A DNA stretch of 64,000 nucleotides. It comes from Cyclaneusma minus (lineage: Eukaryota; Ascomycota; Leotiomycetes; Marthamycetales; Marthamycetaceae). Shown piece by piece: positions 35,099 to 45,100 of this stretch. The translations under genes and the position numbers were made by a program. Position 1 is the first letter of the stretch. Every line of letters starts with the position of its first letter. The DNA lies in contig JAKZHN010000018.1 of the NCBI GenBank assembly GCA_037179335.1, positions 718,329 through 782,328 of the forward strand. Direction: 5' to 3'. The notes under the pieces were generated by a model. It was not told the origin of the DNA, ran no database searches, and saw only the letters and a program-made list of their open reading frames with translations.

Positions 35099-35366
35099 CT
35101 ACACATTTCTCGAACTTCCACATCTCTCGAGTCTTAAATCTCACCCCCCAATTCACCCTCCATATCCTCTCTTCAAGGCTTCAGAAAGCGCTCAGTGTTT
35201 TCAAGTTCCACCCGCCTCACTCCTTCGGCTCAGCACTAGCAGAGGAGAAGAAAAAAACACAAGTCGACCTAGAGTGTAAGCCAGGTGGGGGTAAGAGTCA
35301 TTCTCAACTAGTTTACTCATTTTCTGGCGCTTGGCGCTTTGCGCACACACACAAGTACATCTTTAC

Positions 35367-35376
35367 ATATATAAAG
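35367..35376 (+). promoter_or_regulatory. TATA box of the first ten-cysteine gene
   Basis: ATATATAAAG lies about 75 bp upstream of the ATG at 35449. It is the clearest TATA element beside a gene in the window and suggests a strongly regulated promoter. Confidence 0.6.
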
Positions 35377-35448
35377 CGTTCCCCAAGTCCTCTCCTCCCA
35401 ATTGCAAACCATTACTCTCCAACGCTCTCTAAAACTCAAGACCTCACG

Positions 35449-35943
35449 ATGTTTTCCTCCCTCCTCCTCCTCGCCCTAGCTCCCCTAGCAATCATGGGCA
35501 ATCCAATCCACCTAAACACCACCGACTCCTTCATGCAATCCACCAACCCTGGCCACGGCAGCCCCCACGAATGCCACTGGACCCGACCCTGCGTCCAGCG
35601 CTACAAAAACACCGACTGCGACACCTTCAGCGGCGTCGGCTCCTACCGCGGCCGCGGGTTCGGGCCCTGGTGTCCTCCTCGTGATTATTGCTACAGTGCT
35701 GCCATGCTCGTGCGTACCCTCTTACCCCCCATCCATACATGTGTTCTCGCTGACTCTTCACAGAAAGAACCATTCTACTCTATCAGCGTGGTGGGTGGTA
35801 TATACGATGAAACCAACTGTATTGCATATGAAGGCGAGAATTGCGAGCCGAACACGAAGATTCTGGAGACGGGGAATCAGTGGCATAAGAAGTGTTTCAA
35901 CACGCCGAAGGGGCGTAGCATGCAGTGTTTTTTTGGATGCTGA
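35449..35943 (+). CDS. Secreted ten-cysteine protein A (effector-like)
   Basis: Exons 35449-35709 and 35764-35943 encode about 146 residues. A signal peptide (MFSSLLLLALAPLAIMG) precedes a mature chain with ten cysteines spaced C-x5-C-x8-C-x17-C-x5-C-x24-C-x7-C-x16-C-x10-C-x3-C. The same scaffold occurs in the gene 1.2 kb downstream, so the two are tandem paralogues. The intron is 54 nt (GTGCGTAC to TTCACAG) and a multiple of three, so the unspliced frame stays open. Splicing is preferred because it removes an extra cysteine and makes the 24-residue spacing equal in both paralogues. I recognise no named family; small size, secretion and an even cysteine number resemble fungal effectors or apoplastic proteins, but function is inferred. 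Confidence 0.8.
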   Translation: MFSSLLLLALAPLAIMGNPIHLNTTDSFMQSTNPGHGSPHECHWTRPCVQRYKNTDCDTFSGVGSYRGRGFGPWCPPRDYCYSAAMLVRTLLPPIHTCVLADSSQKEPFYSISVVGGIYDETNCIAYEGENCEPNTKILETGNQWHKKCFNTPKGRSMQCFFGC

Positions 35944-37102
35944 GAATTGCTATTCTCGCCGGGTCATCTCATGCTTTCGTCAATCTGAGGCTCGGGCGGT
36001 CTGCAATATGGAGTCCTATTGATCTATTGTGGAGTTTCTGAGCGGCCGGCTTTTTCGGATTTGAGAGGGGATATGGCTGGAGTTTTGGCTTGGACTTTGT
36101 ACTTTTCAAGATCTTGGAATGGCTCATGGATTCCGTTTTTCTCAAGCTTGGTGCTGCCGCTGCTGCTTGAGCCTAGAGATTGTCGGGCCCATATTCGAGC
36201 CTTACGACGTATTTTTATTTCAACATTGAGACTTATTTCTCTTCTCCAGTTCTCTTCTTCAGACTTCCAATGCCATTGCTTCTACAACATAGCTGACATG
36301 CATGATACCATTTGTCACTGTCACTACCTATGTCACTGTGAACAGAGCCCAAGGAAGGCAGCATAAGTCATGAAACGACTATCGAGCGATGGGTAATTTG
36401 AATTCTTAATTTCTAGTGTGTCTCCCATGGGAGATGAAGCTCTTGAGAGACTTCTTGGAAAGGACACCGCGGGTCGTCAATATGTATGCAGATCTGAGAT
36501 CCCCACATATCATAGTACCGTGAAAGGGCAGGAGGATATGCGGGGATTTACCAAATCTTTCCTGGTCTTGAAATAGCGGACAAGCTAAGCCGGATCGGGC
36601 TACCGCCTTAAGCAAAGGGCACAAATGCTAGGTACGGAGTACAGACTTGAACCTAAGCTTCTGCAAATTAGGAGTCAGGTGTTTCTAGGCTCTCAGCGGA
36701 GAACTCGAAGCCCTTTGTTAGCCGCATACCTAGGCACTCATCCAAAAGCAGCAGAATATGCCCGACACATACATCAATGCACGCATTCGAAAATACCATG
36801 GTTTTGCCAAAGAAAACCCCCAGCCTCGCTGCACGACTCCTATCATCCTACACCGGCGCTTTTTACATCGCATGAATCATGAAACCTACCGTCCCCAGGA
36901 CGTACTACTGCCAGCTTTCCACCCCGTTTCCACGGCTGAGAAAATGTGGTTTTCGCCCGTCGTAATCCTTGATGCACTGTCTACCCAACACAAAAATGCT
37001 CAACATAGATGTTCCCACACACCTTGTAAAAGGGGCATCCCATCTGTCTATAATCTATTCCGTCTCACTCACCCTACCAATTCTTCCATCCCTGCCACCA
37101 AA
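35944..37102. other. Spacer between the tandem secreted-protein genes
   Basis: I looked for a third degenerate copy of the cysteine scaffold and did not find one. The final ~60 bp includes CTATAATCT at about 37048, a possible TATA element for the second gene. Confidence 0.45.
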
Positions 37103-37884
37103 ATGCGTGGCCATCTCATCTTCCTCCTCCTTGGTGTCGCAGCCGTAGCATCTCCCACCGCCGACACCTCGCTGGCGTCGCCACTTGAGGCCGCACTTGA
37201 GGACCTCCTCGGCCATTGCGCTTATGGTGGGGCTTGCGTCCACCAGTACAAGGGTGGGAAATGCGAGGCCGAGTCTCAAGTTGGACCTCGGAACACCAAA
37301 CCGCAATATTGTCCCAAGGCAAAGCATATGAACCCAGTGTGCTACAATTCCCACTATGCCAACCAGGTGCGTACACTTTCTCTCACCTATCTAACAAGTC
37401 CATCCCTTGAATCCTATTACCTAGAGGCATGTTCCATGTCGGACAGTTAACTGACTTTTACAACAAATCTAGACATTCAATTCCATCGAGTCGCAGGGTG
37501 GCTGGACAACCGACATCCACTGTCAGGTTTTCACGGGTGATGATTGCGATGGAGAGATGGTGTTGGACACTCGTCGTGAGCTTGCTCCGAGATGGCTCTT
37601 TTTGTTCCGATCTTAACCGATTGACCTACAATACTGATGATGTTTGGGTGGCAGATTATTGGGCGGGGTGTCGGCAGACACCTGGAGCACATAGTATGCG
37701 GTGCTGGGAGGAATGTACAAAGTTCCCACTACCTTCGGTAGGGGATGGCTTCCCTGGTGAGATTCATCGCAGGGCTGGGGAAGGAGAAGATGGGGAAGAA
37801 GAAGATGGAGAGCTCGCTGCCAAACCTTCAACAAAGAGAAAACACTGGAACTGGCAGGAAGGCCTGGGGATATTAAGGTGCTAA
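37103..37884 (+). CDS. Secreted ten-cysteine protein B (effector-like)
   Basis: Exons 37103-37366, 37473-37575 and 37655-37884 give about 198 residues. A signal peptide (MRGHLIFLLLGVAAVAS) is followed by cysteines spaced C-x5-C-x8-C-x15-C-x9-C-x24-C-x7-C-x14-C-x10-C-x3-C. This matches protein A in six of nine gaps exactly. Shared local sequence includes CV-x-x-YK, CP, CY and TP-x-x-x-SM-[QR]-C. The first intron shares its GTGCGTAC donor with gene A; the second (79 nt) has no counterpart there. Unlike A, this protein has a hydrophilic tail of ~60 residues, Glu/Asp-rich then Lys-rich, ending in an eleventh cysteine. The ATG context CCAAAATGC is good. Function is unknown. Confidence 0.75.
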
Positions 37885-38890
37885 AAGGCCCCAGTATCAC
37901 GAGCTGCGTCCGGGACTCTAGCTAAGGCTAGGATATAGACCACTATCAATAGATGTCTATTGCTATAAAAAGAGAAAAGCTCTCCAACTATTGTAAAAAC
38001 TAAATTTGGTAATTATATAACACACGAACCACGCGAGGGCTCTCTCGGCTAGCTAGCCATAAATGTGACGATCTGAAGCCTCGTTCGCACTGATAAGCTG
38101 AAGCTTAGTCAGCAGATTATCACATGCACTCACGTGCAAAGGTGTCACGAACGCTTATACGCACCAAGGGTAGACTACGACGTTGCCGAGGCAACGGTCG
38201 CTATTACCATGGTAAGCAACATCTTGTACAGTTACGCGTTATAAGTTTGCATACCCTGCCCATTTCACACCCAAACTAATAGTATTCCAGCCCCGGTTTA
38301 ATAAGAAAATTATATGCAAAGCTATAGCAATAATTGGTATTGGTCTAATTAATTACAAAATCTACCATTTGTACTTTTAAAAATAATTGATTTTATATTC
38401 CCCGTTTTGATTTTTTAGATTAAAATTTGGGAAAATTAGTTTTTCTATTTTTATACTAAAAATCAGTCGAAAACCAGTGCTTTTTTACTATTTCTATTTT
38501 AAATTCAGATATTAAGACAAGGAATGCGAAATTAATTATTTCTAAGAGTATAAAAGCAGCATAATGCTAATATTTAGTCTGTAAATAATTATTGCCTATA
38601 CTTAGCTTATAAAATTGGGCCAAGACTATTAAGTATTTAGGGTCACTTTTGGCTGTTTTTGGTGTGATTTCGGGTAGGGTATGCAGACTTATGGGGCTCG
38701 CTGTACGAGCTCAACATTTTAGAAACCAGATTAACGCACCAAGTGCGTACAAGGTGTTGGGGCACCGAGGCTGGAGGAATTGGTATAAGTAGCAGGCCTT
38801 TGTCCCACAAAGTTAGACTCTTCAGTTTAGAATTAAATCCCAAACTTTCTAGTCAACTTTGTTGCAAAGCACTAGATCGTGACAGCAGAG
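37885..38890. mobile_element. AT-rich, RIP-like block; possible LTR relic
   Basis: From about 38270 to 38640 the sequence is conspicuously AT-rich with many TA steps, unlike its neighbours, as expected of repeats mutated by RIP in ascomycetes. The right part holds two TATA-like sites (GTATAAAAG near 38558 and GGTATAAGTAG near 38776). It ends with TTGTTGCAAAGC and GATCGTGACA near 38878, which resembles the LTR end and primer-binding region of fungal LTR retrotransposons. No paired LTR or pol sequence was seen, so the LTR part is tentative. Confidence 0.4.
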
Positions 38891-39165
38891 ATGCTTCCAG
38901 AACTTCTTTCTTTGAGCGCTTTCGCGGCAGGATCCAGTGACTTCAACATGATTGAGCTACTTTATGACCGGGCACCTATAACAACCCCGTCCTTAACTCC
39001 CATTTCCACAGATACAAACCATCGCTACATCCAAGACTTCTTCCCGGAACACTCAAAATGGCTTCTTGGAACGAGTAGGTTAGAAGGTTAGCGGAATACG
39101 CAGACGACGAGAGATACACATGCGAGGACAAGGAAGCACATCTATGGTACGACGGGCCAGCAGCA

Positions 39166-39178
39166 GGGGGGGGGGGGG
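39166..39178 (+). repeat. G13 homopolymer
   Basis: Thirteen consecutive G residues lie just upstream of a hypothetical coding region. Length errors here would change which upstream Met is in frame. Confidence 0.9.
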
Positions 39179-39212
39179 CATAGAGGACGAGGGACCTCAT
39201 CCGGAGCACAAC

Positions 39213-39838
39213 ATGACAGAGAACGACCACAAAAGAACCGGCCTCGCTTGGAGATTCGCTCGCCTTCGCTCAGCTGCCACGCCAGCTCCATCCCCTTTTC
39301 CCAAAATCACATCTGCCCAGCTGATAGCCGTCCGCGCCGAGCTTGCTGTGATACAATCAACCTTGCAGTGGTCATTCACGCACAAGAGTTGGTACAATTT
39401 CGAGAAAGCGCTCAAGGATCTCGAGGTTCTCAGAGGAGAATTCAAAAAGGCTATTAGATGGATGGATGTCTTGCCTGGCATTACGTTGCTTAGAGACACC
39501 ACGGGAGACTATACACAGGAACAGTTGGAGTTTCTTACAGAACAAATTGTCTTCAAGGAGGACGGGGGTCGTTGTATTGGTCATTCTGGCTTCCTGAGAG
39601 GTGGAGAGCTGCTAAGGGGCTGGAGAGGGCGGTAGATGGACGGCCGATTTTTGGACCGGAGCTGGAACCGGAGGACGCCGAGAAACGTGTGAGTGAGGAG
39701 AAGAGACTGAAAGCGAAGGGGAAAGTAGAGCGGGACATGCTAAAACGTGTTAAGGAGAAAAGATGTTGGGACAGCAAGCGGAACAAGGTTTGCACGCGCA
39801 GCGCTAGATTACTAGCTAGCCATGGTCGGGAGCTGTAG
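39213..39838 (+). CDS. Hypothetical protein, probable one-base frame break
   Basis: The frame from the Met at 39213 reads through charged, helix-rich sequence (WSFTHKSWYNFEKALKDLEV, EFKKAIRWMDVLPGITLLRD) and then ends early at 39635. From the GGGGG at 39564-39568 the next frame reads WSFWLPERWRAAKGLERAVD and a Lys/Glu-rich helix to a stop at 39838. Adding one G there joins the two into about 208 residues. I do not recognise the family. Upstream, ATGGCTTCTTGG at 39057 and in-frame residues from 39120 offer other starts. Coding status rests on composition alone. Confidence 0.4.
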
Positions 39839-41140
39839 AGATCGGACCTTTAAGGTTTGACTGCGCGCTCCTCCCCCTCTTTTGTTTTGAGACGAATACA
39901 TTATCCAGACCTCTATTGCAGTAGACTACCCCTGAATTTTCGACAAAGATGCCAGTTAATAGGCTGCGGAGGAAGAGAGAGGACGAGCACATGGAGATGT
40001 AGTTGAGCATATGACTTTTGTGAAAAGCATCGAGTTAAAAGTTTGAAGGAGAGAACTTTCCAACCATTACTTCCCAAACGGTTGCCGTGGGAGGCCTTTA
40101 GCGCAAAGAACAGAGATAGCTTTGGAGCTGCAGCTCCCTGAATCCCTCTCCTCCTTAAATCACAACGAAGCTATTGAAATAGTACCATGTGATAGTCGTG
40201 TTCTTATCCTACCTGCTGTCATCCTACCACCAACATCAGTATTCTGCTTCACTGCAGAGCACATCAGCGAAGAATTCATGAAAAAAAAAGACTCGCTAAA
40301 TCCCCCTCCTAGACATCTTTCAGCTTCACCACAAAGCTGAGCGACATCAAGGGCCTCAGCCGTCAATATCAGTGCCTGCTACAGTGCTACCTACCTATCC
40401 AACAAACCTTTCCGGGACCCACACCATGCTTCCGCGCATTAATCCCAGCCAGATAAAAAAAAATCCATCTCAGAAAACCTGTTTTTGTGTTTACTGGCGC
40501 TAATCCTTTGATCTATGCACCAAGTCCACAACACAAAGTTCAGAAGGTGCTTCAACCCACAAGCCGCGCAACGCTCGAGTGCAACACCAGCAATCCTCAA
40601 ATCCACCTGCAAGGCTTCCCGAGCAGCAACCTTGCCTGCGCATTTCCATTTTCAAACCCAGCAATAAAATTCGCTTAAATTGCATATCCTCACTTCAATC
40701 CCCATCCCAGCTCAACCGCTTCTTGCGCAGTCTTTTCCTAATCCTCGCCTCTTCGTCAACCAATTTGCTTCAGTTGTGTGCAGCAGCAGCTTTATCTCAA
40801 AATCAAGGACATGGCACTGACCTTCATAAGTACAAAACCTAGCCCGCTACCATCACAGCCTTGTGATTGAAAAGCCAACAAAATTCCCAATATGAATCTC
40901 ATGCGCGCAGCGCAAGCCGCCTTTTTTTCAACCCTCTCTAATCCCCACATACCTACAACAAGATCTCAAACTATCTAAACGCATAAACAATTTACAGTCT
41001 TACAGAACATTGGGCAGGGAATACAAGGTGGTACCTAGGGCATGGACTAAAGGGCTGGAAGTGATAGGCTTAGTAGCGACTAGTACATGTACCGTGGTTG
41101 AAACGGGAGCTGAGAGATACTCAGGAAAGTTCTTATAGTT
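39839..41140. other. Intergenic, no gene seen
   Basis: Short frames only. The 40.8-41.0 kb stretch is A/C-rich. Confidence 0.45.
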
Positions 41141-42139
41141 AAGGTACCTAGCCCTCCGCGGTAATAGCGCAAGCGTTGACGTGCAAGAAAAGGGATTGCC
41201 CCTAGCCCCTAGCCCCCATTCTCGCTGCTGCTTTGCGGGTATAGCGCATGCGTTGCGCAAACGTCGACGTGCAACAAATAAAGGTTGCCTCCTATTCTTG
41301 CCGCAGGATGGCGCAAGCGCAGCGCGCTGCGGCTGCGCAGACTTGTCAAAACATCACTACCCCCTCCCCTGTTCTCGCTACTGCTTTGCGGGCATTAGTA
41401 GCGCCACGTTTTTCTTCGCGTTGCGCAAACCTCGACACACAACAAAACCCCGCCCCCCCCTATTCACCTTGCCTCACCCAGTCATTCAACATGTACATAC
41501 TCCTTGGGTCTCTCTCTTTCCAAAAGTTTGTTGCGCAAACTCGCAACGAAACTCGCTCGCCCTGTTTACCCCGTTTACCCCAACACAGAAAGACCCAGAA
41601 TCACACACACATCACTTCAACTTCACATCCCATTTATCCCATTTATTCCATTTATTCCATTTTCACAATTACATACACCCACCCCTGCCAGTAGTACCTT
41701 GGGCACTTTTCCCCAATCCCTCAGAAGGGATCGAACATATCCGCCTATCCGCCTTCAAAACAGGCCCCGCTCAACACACCACCATTGTTAGAAAAAAACG
41801 ACATGTTGAAATCGCAGCATCGCTTTTGCAGAAACAGACGTACTTGGGTACAACAAGTAAATGAAAACTAAGCTAATCTGTGTCGCGTTGCCGTAGTGCT
41901 GTAAAACAATCAATCAAAGAAGAGTCGGGGGGGTATCAAACACAAAACACGATGTTGTCAATCTAGTAAAAGGAAGTAAAACAGAAATATCCAGCCAGCC
42001 GTGCAGAAGGAACGAACGAACAATTATGTGAAAAATCGCATTGTGACAAAAGAAATACTTTCTGCTTTGTAGTCCTTCCCCAGAACAGTCTTTTTTTCGC
42101 GAAGTCTTCACTTGCTTTCCATACGACCCATCACAACAA
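41141..42139. repeat. Diverged repeats with TTGCGCAA palindromes
   Basis: Related segments at about 41156, 41226 and 41391 share CTTTGCGGG(T/C)AT-AGCGC and GCGTTGCGCAAAC(G/C)TCGAC followed by (G/C)ACA(A)CAA. TTGCGCAA recurs at about 41250, 41431 and 41525. A CCCATTTAT/TCCATTTAT tract lies near 41637-41666. The open frames across this stretch are low in complexity and probably not genes. The part nearest 42140 is the 3' flank of the coiled-coil gene. Confidence 0.5.
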
Positions 42140-45100
42140 TCACCGCCGCAAATCCGCCCCCTCGAGCGCAACACTACTATCCTCATCATCCCCCTCGTCA
42201 TCAAACCCCGCATCGCTAAAGCTCTCCTGCGCCTCCCTCGCATCCGCATCGTAGCTACTCGGTCTGAGCATCGGCGGCGTCTGCGGCATCCTCTCTCTCT
42301 CACTCATCCCCATCCCCAGGCCATTCCTCTTGGAACTCGGACTAGCTCCTCGCATCTCCCCCCGTCTCGACGTCGAGGCAACCGGATTCCTCGGCCGATT
42401 AGCCAACTGGTCCGTCGTAAATCTCCGCCCCGTACTGCCAAAAGCCGTCGGCTGTAATCCTGCTCGTGCACTTTGAGTACCAGCCAATCCCCTTCCATCA
42501 GCAGGCCTTGCAGAAGCAGGCGGTGTCATCAGCCCATTCAGAAAACTCTGCGCATTGGACGGCGAGGGCCTGCTTGCTTGGCTTGCTGTGGATGGGCGAT
42601 CCACCAAGCTTCCAGTCCTACTCTTCCGCCAGTTACCCCACGCAGCCGCCAGGGGACCAACGGCTTGGACAACGCGTGGAGACGCAACATCCCGAATAGT
42701 ATTCGCAATATTCGGCAAGTTGATAGCAGATCCGCCGTTCATAGCACGCTCGCGTTCTTGCTCTTCCATTTGCAGGTTGGCGCGGAGACGGATGGCGGCG
42801 TCGCGGACGGCTTCTGGGTCATAATTCTCAGAGGACAACGTGTTGATAATATCTTGCAAATCGCCCATTCTGACAGCAAGCAGTTCGCGTAACCAGCTGA
42901 TTTCATCATCGCGTTTCGTAATCTTTGACGGTGCGTCGCGATCAACAGTAGAAAGTTCGGACTCGAGTTTCTCAATCTTCTGTTCGCGATCTTGCAGTTG
43001 CTCTTGCAGGACAAGAATAGACTCGCGGAGGGCCTGCGGGGAAACCTTCTCGGGCAAGTTCGATACGGCGCTGTTAGATGCCTGCTGGTAGCTGTTGGCG
43101 GATTGAGCTGCGCCAGCGGCTTTGGCGGCTTGCACGGCAGCAGCAGCAGCAGACTTCGCAATCTCGAGCTTCTCTTCGAGGTGAGAAACACGGTCTTGGA
43201 GATGCTCGGACCTTTCAGCAGACAACGTCAGACGCTCGAGTAGATTTTGCTCTGAGCGCTGACCATCTTCGACAGCATTGCCCAGTGCACGCTCATGGCG
43301 GATCTTGAGTTCCTCAATCTGGTTCTCGTACTTCTCCGTCAGCTCGGCGATAGTCTTAGTCTTGCTGTTGGATGCCTCCTCTAGAAGCATCTCATGCTTG
43401 GCCTTGACGGTATCGGCATCCATGCGAGTCTGGTCGAGCTCATTGCGCAGATGCAGAATCTGACTCTCCAGCTCATCACGGACCATGTTGACCTGGTGAT
43501 TGGCAGAGTCGACTTCTTGCTGCATGTAAACCCTTGTACGTTGGACTTCACTCAGGCCCGACTCACGAGCCTCTTCAAACTCGCGTTGGTACTTGAGAGC
43601 GCTCTTATGCACCTCATGGTTCTCAGCACGAAGCTCAGCCACCATCGTTTCCAACTTCTTGCAGTCACTGACAGCCCGCATACCCTGCCTCTCACCACCC
43701 TCCAGCCTCTCAAGCTCCCTTTCCAGCCGCTCGCGGGTCTTGGATTCGGCCTGCAGTCGGGCGTCGAGAACTTCCTGGCGCGCGATGAGTTCCTGTTCCC
43801 TCTTCGCTCGTTTCGCGTGTTCTAGAGTGACTTCGCGGGAAGCATTCGCCATGTCCTCCTGTATTTCGTTAAACTTCCGTCTGATGCCTTCGCGGACTCG
43901 GATACTTTCCTCCATCTGTGTGCGCAGTCTCTCGACGGTCCTCCTCAATTCCAGGTTGGTTTCGTTGGCTTGCTCGGCATCATCGCTGTGCCTCTTGGCG
44001 GCTTCCATGGCTCTTTCGGCCTCAAGTTGCCAGCGAGATCCGGCCCCTCGGGCTTCGTGTAGCTCACCCTCCAGGATATGGATTCGGTTGCCCAGTTCAG
44101 CTTCCCGCTTGAGAGCATTCGCTTGACCAGCTTCAAGCATAGAGGTGCGCATTGCTGTCTTCATGCGTGCGTCTTCAATGGCGCGAAGCTTCTGGTCTCG
44201 ATCTGCCACAACTTCCCTGAGACGATCCTCCTCTTCCGAGGAAATGCGGAGGAGTCTTTGGATCTCAGAAGTTCGGTCTTCAGCATCACGACGCTTCTTG
44301 ACCTCGCGCTCGGTCTTCTCAATAGCATTGATAAGAGTTTGCTTCTGCTCAGCCAAGCGAGCCTCCAAGTCTTGAACGCGACCGGCAGCGGCAGCTCGAG
44401 CATTCTGCTCAGCCTCTTCAACACGCTTCGTCATCTCAGCCAATCGAGCTTCCAGATCCTGGTTCTTAGCGATGATGACTTCGTCAGGCTTAGGAAGAGG
44501 AGGCATGCGTCGCTCAACAGCCTCTTCCACAATATTTCGGAGAGCTTCCAGCTCCTGAGTCTTAGCGTCGACAGCCTGCTCAACAATATTTCGAAGAGCC
44601 TCCAGCTCGTTAGGCTTCGCGGCTTCATCAGGCTGTGGAGCAGGCGGCATGCGTCGTTCAACAGCCTCCTCAACGATCTCTCTCAGATCACTTGGAGAGT
44701 GCATCTGTTGATCAAAGTGCTGTCGCATCTCATCCAGTGCACGTAGAACCATCGTAGCATCCAACTTGTTTTCTTCAACAGGAGGGGCGACAGCTGTCGT
44801 AGGACGCGAGTGATTCGTGAGAGCCTCATTGACAATAGCACGGATCTTCTCGAGCTTCCGGTCCCTTCTTGGACTCGCAGAAGCCCGAGGGAATCCCTCG
44901 TCATCCTCATCATCAGCATCGCTTTCAGGCAGTTCGCCAGAAACGCTGCGGCGGTTTCGGCGACTGGATGGTGCTCGAGTCTTGGAAATGGACTCCCGCA
45001 ATAGCTGTTCGATGGGCTCCAAACGCTCGGCCAAGAGTCCGCCAACAAGATCATTGACACGCTTGTCGAAGAACGCAGCTCTGTTATGGAGTTTCTCATC

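Noticed and set aside
41181..41864. 227-codon plus-strand ORF
   Set aside because: It runs across diverged repeats and a CCATTTATT tract; the peptide (HLFHLFHFHN) is a translation of the repeat.
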